Assembly: GCA_027449685.1 (NCBI GenBank)
Contig: DAIDLC010000004.1
Location: forward strand, 1 to 64,000
Reading direction: 5' to 3'
Source: Ferrovaceae bacterium
GTDB lineage: Bacteria > Pseudomonadota > Gammaproteobacteria > Burkholderiales > Ferrovaceae
Length of the DNA stretch: 64,000 nt
Of the stretch, positions 52,941 to 61,564 are shown in pieces (positions within the stretch are counted from its first letter, which is position 1; the number at the start of each line of letters is the position of its first letter). The notes below the pieces were generated by a model. The model was given only the letters and a program-made list of their open reading frames with translations. It made no database searches and was not told the DNA's origin. The translations under genes were made by a program, and so were the position numbers.

Positions 52941-54779
52941 ATGCCCATTCTCACCTTGACCCGTGCTTCCTTGGCCTACGGCCATCATGCGCTTCTGGAC
53001 GAAGCGGATTTGCTTCTGGATAGGGGCGAGCGCGTGGGGCTCATTGGCCGTAATGGGGGAGGGAAGAGCTCCTTGCTGAAGGTGCTGGTGGGGGAGGCCG
53101 ATCTGGATGATGGGTTCTTGTGGACGGCACCGGGTTTGAGCCTGGGTTATGTTCCACAGGAGCCGTTGCTGGATCACCAGGCGACGGTGGGTACCGTGGT
53201 GGCGCAGGGTCTGAACCTGGTGGAGGAATGGGCGGGCCAGCACAAGGTGAACAAGGTGTTGACGCAAATGGGTTTGCGTGCCGATCAATCCATTGCGGCT
53301 CTTTCTGGTGGCTGGAAAAAACGCGTCGCGCTGGCGCGTGCCTGGGTATCCGATCCACAACTGCTGATTCTGGATGAACCTACCAATCATCTGGATATCC
53401 CCTCCATCGAATGGCTGGAGAATTTATTGCTGGATTTTTCCGGCTGTGTGTTGTTTGTGACGCATGACCGCAAATTTCTGGATCGAGTAGGCACACGTAT
53501 CATAGAGCTGGACCGTGGACGTTTAGGTGACTTTGGAAGCGCGTTTGCCGACTATCAACGTCGTAAAGCCGAGCAATTGGCGGTGGAAGAAACACTCAAC
53601 GCCAAATTCGACAAGTTTTTGGCACAGGAAGAAGTGTGGATCCGTAAGGGGGTAGAAGCCCGCCGTACCCGTAATGAAGGACGGGTGCGACGTCTGGAAA
53701 GCCTGCGGGTTCAACGGGATCTACGCCGGGAGCGCTGCGGACAGGTTCGTCTGGCTTTGGATTCCGGGGCCCGTTCGGGAGAATTGGTGGCCGAATTCCA
53801 TGATGTTAGCCTAAGTTTTGGGCAGCAAACCTTGGTGAGCCACTATAGTACGCGCATATTGCGGGGCGACAAGGTGGGGATCATCGGTCCCAATGGTGCG
53901 GGAAAAACCACTCTGCTGCGGGCCCTGCTGGGAGAACTGCCCCCCTCTTCGGGGACGGTACGCATGGGCACCCGATTGAGTGTAGCCTATTTCGATCAAC
54001 TACGGGCGCAACTGGACCCCGAGGCCACACTGGCGGACACCATCAATCCGGGCGCAGAATTCGTGGAAATCAATGGTGAGCGCAAGCATGTGGTGAGTTA
54101 TTTGGGAGATTTTCTGTTTCCACCACAAAGGGTGCGTGCGAAGGTCAAATCGCTTTCTGGCGGGGAACGAAATCGCTTGCTGTTGGCCCGTTTATTTACT
54201 CAACCTGCCAATGTGCTGGTATTGGACGAACCAACCAACGACCTGGATATTGAAACCCTGGATCTGCTGGAATCCTTATTGGCCGATTATTCCGGCACCT
54301 TGTTTTTGGTGAGTCATGACCGCACCTTTCTGGATAACGTGGTCACGCAGGTGATCGTGCTGGATGGGCAGGGCGGGGTCACTGAAAATGCGGGGGGCTA
54401 CGGCGACTGGCAACGGTATTTGGAAAGCCGTTCGGCGCTGGCAGCGAGTCATGCCCCACAAACGGTTTTGAAATCTTCCTCACCTCCTGCTGCCCAAGGC
54501 GCAACGGAACGTACCCGAGCCCGTCAGGAAAAGATGACCTTCAAGGAATTGCGCGAACTGGAAGCGTTGCCTGGACAGATCGAAACGCTGGAAGCCGAAC
54601 AAACGCAACTGGCCCAACGCCTGGCAGATCCTGCCACGTACAAAACGGACCCTGCCGCGATACACGCATTGCACCAGCAACAGCAGGAACTGCAGAGCAG
54701 GCTGGATTTGACCATGATGCGCTGGGAAGCGCTGGAACAAAAGAAATCCCGACTGGACCAAAGAAGCGATTCGATCTAG
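52941..54779 (+). CDS. uup: ABC-F ATPase, Uup-like
   Basis: The 612-residue protein has two ATP-binding cassettes: GRNGGGKSS with LSGGWKKR, and GPNGAGKTT with LSGGERNR. Each has LILDEPTNHLD or LVLDEPTNDLD. A charged linker lies between them, and a C-terminal coiled coil (about 530-612; QETIETLEAEQTQL-like) marks Uup. ABC-F proteins bind ribosomes, and Uup is linked to DNA or ribosome maintenance. There are no membrane spans. It is in line with the iron operon but has its own gap. Confidence 0.93.
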   Translation: MPILTLTRASLAYGHHALLDEADLLLDRGERVGLIGRNGGGKSSLLKVLVGEADLDDGFLWTAPGLSLGYVPQEPLLDHQATVGTVVAQGLNLVEEWAGQHKVNKVLTQMGLRADQSIAALSGGWKKRVALARAWVSDPQLLILDEPTNHLDIPSIEWLENLLLDFSGCVLFVTHDRKFLDRVGTRIIELDRGRLGDFGSAFADYQRRKAEQLAVEETLNAKFDKFLAQEEVWIRKGVEARRTRNEGRVRRLESLRVQRDLRRERCGQVRLALDSGARSGELVAEFHDVSLSFGQQTLVSHYSTRILRGDKVGIIGPNGAGKTTLLRALLGELPPSSGTVRMGTRLSVAYFDQLRAQLDPEATLADTINPGAEFVEINGERKHVVSYLGDFLFPPQRVRAKVKSLSGGERNRLLLARLFTQPANVLVLDEPTNDLDIETLDLLESLLADYSGTLFLVSHDRTFLDNVVTQVIVLDGQGGVTENAGGYGDWQRYLESRSALAASHAPQTVLKSSSPPAAQGATERTRARQEKMTFKELRELEALPGQIETLEAEQTQLAQRLADPATYKTDPAAIHALHQQQQELQSRLDLTMMRWEALEQKKSRLDQRSDSI

Positions 54780-54824
54780 ATGGAAAATGTTCTAGGGGGC
54801 GAGAGTTTTGGGCCGAACTCACGT

Positions 54825-54830
54825 TATAAT
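54825..54830 (+). promoter_or_regulatory. Minus-10 box of tRNA-Ser
   Basis: A perfect TATAAT lies nine bases before the tRNA 5' end region. No strong -35 box was seen. The short spacing fits a stable-RNA promoter with a short leader. Confidence 0.5.
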
Positions 54831-54839
54831 CCTCTTTTC

Positions 54840-54929
<90 letters not shown>

Positions 54930-55020
54930 AGTCGTATATCTTGCTGATTAAAAACGGGTTTTTTACGGATTAGAATCCGGTGGTTCAAAGCGGTGAACCA
55001 ACTTTTAAGGCGGCTCGCGC

Positions 55021-55218
55021 ATGAAACTCGCATCGCATCTTCGTCTCTCTCGTCACGGCATCTACTACTTCCGCTTTATCGTCCCAATATCCTTGCGCGC
55101 CCTCTACCCAGGGCAGCGGGAAATCAAGCGTTCGCTTCGAACGCGCGACCCCGCGACAGCTCGCCGGGAAGCCTATCAGCGCCAACCCCGAGTAAGATGT
55201 CAACTTCTTCTTGCCTGA
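55021..55218 (+). pseudogene. Truncated phage/island integrase N-terminus
   Basis: The first about 55 codons read SHLRLSRHGIYYFRFIVP ... REIKRSLRTRDPATARREAY, the N-terminal arm of tyrosine integrases found next to tRNA genes. After AYQ the homology stops, and the frame ends a few codons later. The core and catalytic domains are gone. The island it once served has largely decayed. Confidence 0.78.
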
Positions 55219-55240
55219 CTGCCTAACCCCAAAGTGGGCC

Positions 55241-55435
55241 ATGTTCATTTGGGCTAATAATGAGAATATCGAATTGTCTCATGCGTTCAACTTGAGTGAG
55301 TTTTCCAGACGGACGATCACGGATCAGGTGGCATACAAAGATGAATTTGTCGGGATTGCCGCCAAGCGACATGCGAAAAAATCAAGCTTATCAAGCGATC
55401 AAACCATCGCCCTTCAAATGATCAAGGCCTCATGA
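55241..55435 (+). CDS. Short hypothetical protein or gene fragment
   Basis: This 64-residue frame begins MFIWANNENIELSHAF and ends overlapping the next ATG (ATGA), like a real operon junction. No domain is recognised. It may be the tail of a longer gene cut when the neighbouring DNA was lost. Confidence 0.35.
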   Translation: MFIWANNENIELSHAFNLSEFSRRTITDQVAYKDEFVGIAAKRHAKKSSLSSDQTIALQMIKAS

Positions 55436-55617
55436 AAAAATCAACGGTAGTTACCTATCTGCTGCTCCTGTTGTTTTTACCATCAATCGCAGTGACTTAT
55501 ATTCAATTCGAGACGCCAAAACTTGAACGCGCCGCATGGTCGAATATTCATTCGGTGGCTTCGCTGAAGAGTGTGACCCTGACGAATTGGCTGAATGAAA
55601 GAAACGGCGACATATAG
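55432..55617 (+). pseudogene. N-terminus of a membrane sensor cut off at the IS3 element
   Basis: Codons for MKKSTVVTYLLLLLFLPSIA (signal anchor) are followed by LTNWLNERNGDI, which looks like the start of a periplasmic sensor domain in kinases, receptors or cyclases. The frame ends in TAG at the first base before the IS left end. Only about 61 residues remain. Confidence 0.6.
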
Positions 55618-55681
55618 TGGGCCCATGTTTTTGGACAGCCAATTAAGTTATGATCAGACCCATTGAAAGGGGTATATCGAG

Positions 55682-55984
55682 ATGGGTGAAAGGAAGAATC
55701 GCCAGGTATTCTCGCCGGAATTTAAGGCCAAGGTTGGCCTGGAAGCGATACGTGGATTGAAGACGGTCAACGAGTTGGGACAGGAGTATGGGGTGCATCC
55801 GGTGCAGATTTCGCAGTGGAAGAAAGCCATACTGGAGCAATCTGAGAAATTATTTGAGGGGAAACGGGGGCCGAAGCCGCTGTCGGAACACCAGGAACCG
55901 GATCGGTTGTATGGTGTGATCGGGCGCTTGAAGATGGAGTTAGATTGGCTCAAAAAAAGTCCGGGATATCCCTGCCATGACTAG
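55682..55984 (+). CDS. IS3-family transposase OrfA
   Basis: The 100-residue protein has a helix-turn-helix (FSPEFKAKVGLEAIRGLKTVNEL and HPVQISQWKK split between helices) and the leucine-zipper-like RLKMELDWLKK. It binds the IS ends. It overlaps orfB by eight bases. A run of seven A at 55952-55958 precedes the overlap; a -1 slip there meets a stop, whereas a +1 slip enters orfB. Confidence 0.9.
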   Translation: MGERKNRQVFSPEFKAKVGLEAIRGLKTVNELGQEYGVHPVQISQWKKAILEQSEKLFEGKRGPKPLSEHQEPDRLYGVIGRLKMELDWLKKSPGYPCHD

Positions 55985-57092
55985 GCGTGATTGGGTTGAG
56001 CCGGTGGTCGGGATCGCTGTTAGTCACCAGTGCCAGCTGGTTGGGGTAGCACGCTCCACGATTTACGCGGGCCATCGCACCTCGGTTGTTCCGGAAGATG
56101 ATCTGCTGATTTGTCGTCTGATTGATGCTGAGTATACGGAACATCCGTTTTACGGTACGAGGCGCATGGTGGTGATATTGAGACGTTTGGGTCACGAGGT
56201 GAACCGGAAGCGAGTCCAGAGGTTGATGCGTACCATGGGTTTGGCCGGTATGGCGCCTGGTCCCCACACGAGTCGACCTCACCCACAACATAAGATATAC
56301 CCGTATCTTCTGCGTGGGTTGGCGATCACACGCCCCAATCAAGTGTGGGGCACAGACGTAACCTTCATCCGGTTGGCCCGTGGATTTGTCTATCTGGTGG
56401 CCATCATGGACTGGTACTCTCGCAAGGTGCTGTCGTGGCGGATCAGCAACACGATGGATGCTGACTTTTGTGTTGACAGCCTGGAAGAAGCGATACGCAC
56501 GCATGGCAAACCGGAGATTTTCAACAGCGACCAAGGGTCTCAATTCACGAGTGATGCCTTTACGGGGGTGTTGAAACGGGAGGGGATCAGGATCAGCATG
56601 GACGGAAGAGGAAGGGCCTACGACAATATATTTGTGGAGCGGCTGTGGCGTAGTGTCAAACATGAACATGTTTACCTGTATGGGCATGCAACGATGGGGG
56701 ATCTGCTTGCTGGCTTGTCAGAATACTTTGTTCTGTACAACTCTGAGCGGCCGCACCAAGCTCTGGGAAACCGAACCCCGGATGAGGTGTACCGAACGGC
56801 CGAGGGTGGTGGTGCGATGATTATTGACCGCTTTGGTGGACACGAGGCTCCGTTTGCGGGAAACGGTAAATCGGAAACGGTAAGGATTGGAGTGCCAGCG
56901 CCCGACTTTCCCACCGTGCCGCACGCCTCCAGCCATGGAGGGGCTGGCGGCGACGCCGTGGAAAAGTCTACGTCTGGCGCTTCATTCGGGCAACTGAAGG
57001 ATCAGGAAGAAAGGGCATCCACGGGGCAGCGCCGATCAGCTGTGGCAACAGGGTCAGATGAAAAACTTAAACTCATACGAGAACTGTCTTGA
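55977..57092 (+). CDS. IS3-family transposase OrfB (DDE integrase)
   Basis: The 371-residue protein has an N-terminal HTH_21-type region and an rve catalytic core. The DDE triad is visible in WGTDVTFI, NSDQGSQF and DNIFVERLWRSVK. The C-terminal about 90 residues (after NRTPDEVYRT) are a long low-similarity extension that is unusual for the family. A related dead copy lies at 49264-49577. Confidence 0.92.
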   Translation: MTRRDWVEPVVGIAVSHQCQLVGVARSTIYAGHRTSVVPEDDLLICRLIDAEYTEHPFYGTRRMVVILRRLGHEVNRKRVQRLMRTMGLAGMAPGPHTSRPHPQHKIYPYLLRGLAITRPNQVWGTDVTFIRLARGFVYLVAIMDWYSRKVLSWRISNTMDADFCVDSLEEAIRTHGKPEIFNSDQGSQFTSDAFTGVLKREGIRISMDGRGRAYDNIFVERLWRSVKHEHVYLYGHATMGDLLAGLSEYFVLYNSERPHQALGNRTPDEVYRTAEGGGAMIIDRFGGHEAPFAGNGKSETVRIGVPAPDFPTVPHASSHGGAGGDAVEKSTSGASFGQLKDQEERASTGQRRSAVATGSDEKLKLIRELS

Positions 57093-57104
57093 CACAGGGG
57101 TCCA

Positions 57105-57406
57105 CTTCAGGGGACTTCATGCAGGTTATTGAGGGTCAGCATAACCCTGTAAAAGCCTTGTTCGAGATAATCGAAAAAGATCCGCGACATCACAATGTCA
57201 TCGTCATCGATGAAGGAAAGATTGAAAACAGAATGTTTTCTGGTTGGAAAATGGGATTTCGAAATCTCAACGAGATCAGCCGGGAGGCAGCCATGAAAAT
57301 TGAAGGGTATTCCGCTTTTATGAACGACTCGGGTGACTTGTATGATTTGAAAGATGACAGGAATGGGGCCCTCATGCTGCTGAAACTATTCAAAGACACC
57401 CACTGA
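57105..57406 (+). pseudogene. BLUF photoreceptor domain, N-terminus lost
   Basis: The frame immediately right of the IS reads SGDFMQVIEGQHNPVKALFE, DPRHHNVIVIDEGKIENRMF and GWKMGFRNLN. This is the second half of a BLUF (blue-light, FAD) domain plus a tail. The FAD-contacting N-terminal strand and Tyr are missing, so it cannot sense light. The loss coincides with the IS right end. Confidence 0.85.
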
Positions 57407-57419
57407 TTTGTCATCACGC

Positions 57420-57590
57420 GGCGTATCCCCCGATTACGTTGCGCCTTATACGGTGTTCACCGTCGGGGGAAATAACTATCAGGTGGTCATGATCGTCCGC
57501 TACCGGTTTGGGAAGGTGTTCCTGCACAGGGTGATGATGCATCGGCAATACGACGATTGGTGCAGGCTTTATCAGAAAGGCAAGGGATGA
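57420..57590 (+). pseudogene. HigB-type toxin fragment
   Basis: Codons for PYTVFTVGGNNYQVVMIVRY and FLHRVMMHRQYDDW match the C-terminal half of HigB/RelE-type mRNA interferases. The N-terminal half and its start codon are missing. The fragment overlaps a short higA-like start by four bases. Confidence 0.7.
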
Positions 57591-57631
57591 ATACGGTAGA
57601 GACTCAATTCGACATACGGCAAATCGAGTGA
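57587..57631 (+). pseudogene. HigA antitoxin N-terminal remnant
   Basis: ATG at 57587 overlaps the HigB fragment stop (ATGA) and opens MNTVETQFDIRQIE before TGA. The beginning and the coupling are what one expects for higA after higB. Only 14 codons remain. Confidence 0.45.
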
Positions 57632-57697
57632 GACTCATGTACATTTTATCAACAAGAAAAGAGTAACGAGTCTGAGTACCCAGAAAGTGCTGGGGCG

Positions 57698-58627
57698 ATG
57701 CTCAGGCCGGTGGATTTGGAGTCAAGATTGCAACAACTCGATCTTTTTCTGGATTCTGTCCCCATACAGCGGGCCAATATACTGACCGAGGCACTGACCC
57801 GTCTGGATGGCCCCGGAGCAAGCAAGGCTCTCCAGGATTTGATCGCTGTAGACCCCGAGTTTGCCGGGCTTTCTCACTTTGCGCTGTTGTGCGAGTTTTC
57901 CAATCACTGGTACAGCGAGGAGTCGGCTTGGCCTAGCACCCGGGAAGCCTTGATTGGCGTGGTGCGCTCTTTTCAAGAACGGATCCTGCCGGCCACCAGC
58001 ATTCTGGGCAGCGCGGGTGTCGCCTGGAGCCGGAATCGATGGGCCGATTTGGCCCGTGCTTCCGAAGCTGCCAAGGTTGGCCCAGAATGCCGCGATTGCT
58101 TTGCTGCCGAGCTGTATTTGCGGGCGCAGCAGTATCGTGATGTGGTGCGCACGGCTGGAAACCTTGCGGGGGCAATGCTCAGAGCAGATGTTCAACGCTG
58201 GCTGGCCTTGGGATATCAAGGCTGTGAGAATACCGAGCAGTCCCGCAAGGCCGCGCTACGCTATGCCTGGCTGGCCCCCGAGGCCTTTGGCACGCTGGTC
58301 ACAGAGCTAGGGAACGCACTATTGCTGCGCGACTGGCGTGCTTTCCAGGCAGACCTGGGCGATCTCGACGCCACCTGGTTTCCCGCCTGGTGTGCCCATG
58401 AAAGCAAAGTGGGTTCCACCCTGCTGGATGCTTTGCCCAAGGGCGATGGTCCCAGGGCGTATCAACTGCTAGTGGGGTTGCTCATGCGCGAACGCGGTGG
58501 TCTTGGTCCTGTGGTCTACCAGGATCGGGCCCGGTTAAAACGCCTGAACGAAACCTTTTTTGCGTTTTATATGCTACGGCGCTCTGATCTTAACCGCTCA
58601 ACAGCCAGACCTTTCAGTGCACAGTGA
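57698..58627 (+). CDS. Hypothetical protein, helical repeat-like
   Basis: This 309-residue soluble protein appears almost entirely helical, with repeat-like Ala/Leu-rich helices and a CRDC pair around residue 130. I do not recognise a family. There is no signal peptide and no membrane span. It lies at the edge of the decayed island and faces the convergent cnoX gene. Codon use looks like the core genome, so it is probably expressed. Confidence 0.6.
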   Translation: MLRPVDLESRLQQLDLFLDSVPIQRANILTEALTRLDGPGASKALQDLIAVDPEFAGLSHFALLCEFSNHWYSEESAWPSTREALIGVVRSFQERILPATSILGSAGVAWSRNRWADLARASEAAKVGPECRDCFAAELYLRAQQYRDVVRTAGNLAGAMLRADVQRWLALGYQGCENTEQSRKAALRYAWLAPEAFGTLVTELGNALLLRDWRAFQADLGDLDATWFPAWCAHESKVGSTLLDALPKGDGPRAYQLLVGLLMRERGGLGPVVYQDRARLKRLNETFFAFYMLRRSDLNRSTARPFSAQ

Positions 58628-58679
58628 AGGTTGAAACAGTTACTCGTGAGAAAACGCCAAGCGCCGAATGGACGATTCC

Positions 58680-59537
58680 TTAATGCAGGAGGACTGCCAA
58701 CTGCTTGCGAAAGTGACTGACCAGATGGGGCGGCACATCCGGTAAATCAAAAATTTGTAGCAGGGTCTTGCGGCCCACGTCATCCTGAAACTGGCGATCC
58801 GTTTTGATGATGGTCAGCAAATGCTGCATGGCGGGTTCGAAATCGCCTTGAGCCACCAACAGGTGGGCTAACTGCAGGTGCGCTTCCAGATCGGAGGGAT
58901 TGCGCTCCAGGCGTTGGAGTAACAGGTCCTGCGGGGGTAGTTGGCTGGCCCGTTCGTGAAACTGAAGGCGCTGTGACAACGTTTGTGCTGCGTGTGATTG
59001 GCGTGTCTGCAACGGCAGTTGTTCCAGCGCTTTTCTGGCGGCTACAAAGTCCTGCTGCTCGATCAACAAATCAGCCTGCATCAACAGGGCCCCTGGGTGT
59101 GTTGGCTCAAGCTCCAGGGCCTGTCCAATCCAGTGTGCCGCATCCGCCGGGTTGCCCGCCGTCAAAGCCGCACGCGCCTGTTGACAGAGCCGATCTGCAG
59201 CAGAAGGAATCAGATCCTGCAAAAATTTCCGCACTTCGCCCTCCGGGCGGGCTCCCGAAAAGCGTCCCACCTCCTGGCCATCCACGATTGCCACCACGGT
59301 GGGAATGCCGCGCACCTTGAATTGCCCTGCCAACCTGGGGTTTTCGTCAGAATCGATTTTGGCCAGGCGGAATTGACCGTTGAATTCCTCGGCCAGTTTT
59401 TCCAAAACTGGTTTCAGTATCCGGCAGGGGCCACACCATTCTGCCCAAAAATCGATAACAACCGGCAGTCTGTGGGAAGCCTGAAGGATGTTTTGTTCAA
59501 AGTCTGCCTCGGTGACATCAATGCTGTTCATGGTCAT
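58680..59537 (-). CDS. cnoX: Thioredoxin-TPR chaperedoxin CnoX (YbbN)
   Basis: The 285-residue protein joins a thioredoxin domain with active site WCGPC (C35, C38) to a C-terminal TPR-like half (about 115-285). YbbN/CnoX protects proteins from oxidative aggregation and hands them to GroEL and DnaK. Escherichia coli CnoX lacks the first Cys and has no oxidoreductase activity. The CGPC here predicts an active thioredoxin. Start codons at 59537 and 59531 are both possible. Confidence 0.92.
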   Translation of the reverse strand: MTMNSIDVTEADFEQNILQASHRLPVVIDFWAEWCGPCRILKPVLEKLAEEFNGQFRLAKIDSDENPRLAGQFKVRGIPTVVAIVDGQEVGRFSGARPEGEVRKFLQDLIPSAADRLCQQARAALTAGNPADAAHWIGQALELEPTHPGALLMQADLLIEQQDFVAARKALEQLPLQTRQSHAAQTLSQRLQFHERASQLPPQDLLLQRLERNPSDLEAHLQLAHLLVAQGDFEPAMQHLLTIIKTDRQFQDDVGRKTLLQIFDLPDVPPHLVSHFRKQLAVLLH

Positions 59538-59621
59538 GATAGAGTATCAGCGAAAATGAAGGGTATTCGAACCCTTTATTCTGACAATCCAGAGGGTACT
59601 TGGCAAGCCTGAACAGCGCCC

Positions 59622-59777
59622 ATGAAGAAGAAACCGTTTTACACGTTTTGGCGATTGCTGGGTTGGCTCGTCTTGTTGGCGGCCACACTGGGATTGCTCT
59701 ACGCCCTGTTTGGCCGATTTTTGCTGGGATCTGACCTCACTGGCTTGCGGCAACCCATTGGTACCCTCGTAGAGTGA
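59622..59777 (+). CDS. Small single-span membrane protein (51 residues)
   Basis: A short frame begins MKKKPFYTFWRLLGWLVLLA with a hydrophobic stretch at about residues 13-31 and ends LTGLRQPIGTLVE. The basic start and single span look genuine. No family is recognised and no clear ribosome site is visible. It precedes the MBOAT gene by about 225 bp that holds no other gene. Confidence 0.45.
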   Translation: MKKKPFYTFWRLLGWLVLLAATLGLLYALFGRFLLGSDLTGLRQPIGTLVE

Positions 59778-60002
59778 CTCAAACCCGTAGGCTCGGTCCC
59801 TGACCCGTTCCTGACGGAGTCTGGTCCATGATCTGATTTGAAATGGAATATCCTTGCGTGACCCATAGTACTAACAAAACAATCGTGGCACACCGGTGCT
59901 GCAGGGCCTGCCACACCATGCCCATATCCGCCAATGGCTGGCAGAAACGCCCCAGGGGTAGGATCAGAAAATCCCAGGCCGTGCTGCTGGCAGGGACTGC
60001 GC

Positions 60003-61562
60003 ATGCTGTTTAATTCCTATGGGTTCATCTTTGGCTTTTTGCCGCTTGTGTTATTTGGGTTTTTTTATCTGGGCAGATTCAGCCCTGCCATGTCCTCGCT
60101 GTGGCTGGCTTCAGCGTCCGTGTTTTTTTATGGGTGGTGGGATATCCGCTATGTGGCTTTATTGCTGGCTTCGGTGGTGTTCAATTTCGCGGCAGGTTAC
60201 CTTATCGTTCAACAACGAGCCCGCCAGGCCACTGAACCGCCCAAGGCCTTGCTGGCTGGAGCCATCGTCCTCAACCTGATGGTGCTGGGCTATTTCAAAT
60301 ACGCGCACTTCTTTGCCCAGACGATAGGCCAGATTGCGGGCGTTTCTCTGCATGTGGGCGACGTGCTGCTCCCTCTGGGAATCTCGTTTTTCACGTTTAC
60401 TCAAATTGCGTTTCTGGTGGATACTTACCAAGGGAAAGTCAAAGAGCTCCACTTCATTCATTACGCCTTGTTCGTCACCTACTTCCCTCACCTGATCGCA
60501 GGCCCGGTTCTTCATCATCGGGACATGATGCCGCAATTCGCCAAACGCCATGTGGGCCAGATCCATTGGGGCAACATGGCGGTGGGGATGAGCATTTTTG
60601 TGCTGGGACTGGCCAAAAAAGTGTTGATTGCCGATGCGCTGGCGGATTATGCCTCACCAGTCTTCACGGCGGCGGCAACGGGCGAGGCTCCGAAGTTGTT
60701 TGCCGCCTGGGTAGGCGCACTATCCTATACCTTGCAGTTGTATTTTGATTTTTCCGCCTATTCAGACATGGCGGTTGGTTTGTCCCTGCTGCTCAATGTG
60801 CGCCTTCCCATGAATTTCAATTCTCCCTATAAAGCCACCAGCATCATCGACTTCTGGCGCCGTTGGCACATGACCCTGTCGCGCTTTTTGCGGGATTATC
60901 TCTATATTCCGCTGGGGGGTAGCCGTCATGGCAACCTGCGGCGCTATATCAATTTGATGCTGACCATGCTGCTGGGTGGGCTTTGGCATGGGGCCGGCTG
61001 GACCTTTGTGATCTGGGGTGGGTTGCATGGGGGCTATTTGATGATCAACCATGCCTGGCGGGGGATTAAACACCGCATGGGCTTGAAAGTCGGGGGCAAG
61101 CTGGCAACTTTGGGTGCGGGGGCCTTGACCTTCCTGGCAGTGACTGTGGGATGGGTGTTTTTTCGTGCTGATCGATTTGCCACGGCGATTAGTCTGCTGC
61201 GGGGCATGGCCGGCATGAACGGGGTATCGTTTCCGGCTTTTCTGAAGGGCATTGTGGCCCCTTTTTGTGCCCAGCAGGGCTGGGCGGTGTCATTCGAAAT
61301 GGGAACGGACGCCCTGCGGGCCTCGGTGTTGTTGATGGCGTGTTTATTGCTGGTTTGGCTGGCCCCGAATCTGTGGCAGATATTTCACGGTTACCATCCA
61401 ACCTGTGAGGATTTGTCGGATCCTCCCATGGCTGCCATGAGGATCGCAAAGCGCCTGCAATGGCAACCCACACGCTCCTATGCCCTGTTTTGTGCGCTGC
61501 TGTTCATCACCTCGGTCTTGTCACTGACCCGGGTCAGTGAATTCCTGTATTTTCAATTTTGA
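60003..61562 (+). CDS. MBOAT family O-acetyltransferase (AlgI/PatA-like)
   Basis: The 519-residue polytopic protein has family blocks GISFFTFTQIAFLVDTYQG-like, WRRWHMTLSRFLRDYLYIPLG (around 289, conserved His) and LWHGAGWTFVIWGGLHG (around 329, catalytic His). It passes acetyl groups across the membrane to an exported acceptor, typically a polysaccharide. The SGNH-type gene directly downstream would place the acetyl on the sugar. The ATG at 60003 starts right before the first span. Confidence 0.93.
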   Translation: MLFNSYGFIFGFLPLVLFGFFYLGRFSPAMSSLWLASASVFFYGWWDIRYVALLLASVVFNFAAGYLIVQQRARQATEPPKALLAGAIVLNLMVLGYFKYAHFFAQTIGQIAGVSLHVGDVLLPLGISFFTFTQIAFLVDTYQGKVKELHFIHYALFVTYFPHLIAGPVLHHRDMMPQFAKRHVGQIHWGNMAVGMSIFVLGLAKKVLIADALADYASPVFTAAATGEAPKLFAAWVGALSYTLQLYFDFSAYSDMAVGLSLLLNVRLPMNFNSPYKATSIIDFWRRWHMTLSRFLRDYLYIPLGGSRHGNLRRYINLMLTMLLGGLWHGAGWTFVIWGGLHGGYLMINHAWRGIKHRMGLKVGGKLATLGAGALTFLAVTVGWVFFRADRFATAISLLRGMAGMNGVSFPAFLKGIVAPFCAQQGWAVSFEMGTDALRASVLLMACLLLVWLAPNLWQIFHGYHPTCEDLSDPPMAAMRIAKRLQWQPTRSYALFCALLFITSVLSLTRVSEFLYFQF

Positions 61563-61564
61563 AT

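Larger units (their letters stand above)
55618..57104 (+). mobile_element. Complete IS3-family insertion sequence
   Basis: The 1,487-bp element is bounded by imperfect inverted repeats of 21 bp (about 15 matches), left TGGGCCCATGTTTTTGG and right end complement TGGACCCCTGTGTCAAG. It carries orfA and orfB. No matching target duplication is visible at the flanks (TAG on the left, CTT on the right), so a deletion has probably followed insertion. Its neighbours on both sides are truncated genes. Confidence 0.85.

Noticed and set aside
55952-55984. Programmed -1 frameshift between orfA and orfB of the IS3 element
   Set aside because: A -1 slip on the A7 run meets TGA at 55978. Only a +1 (or -2) slip or the overlapping ATG reaches orfB, so standard -1 fusion is not supported.
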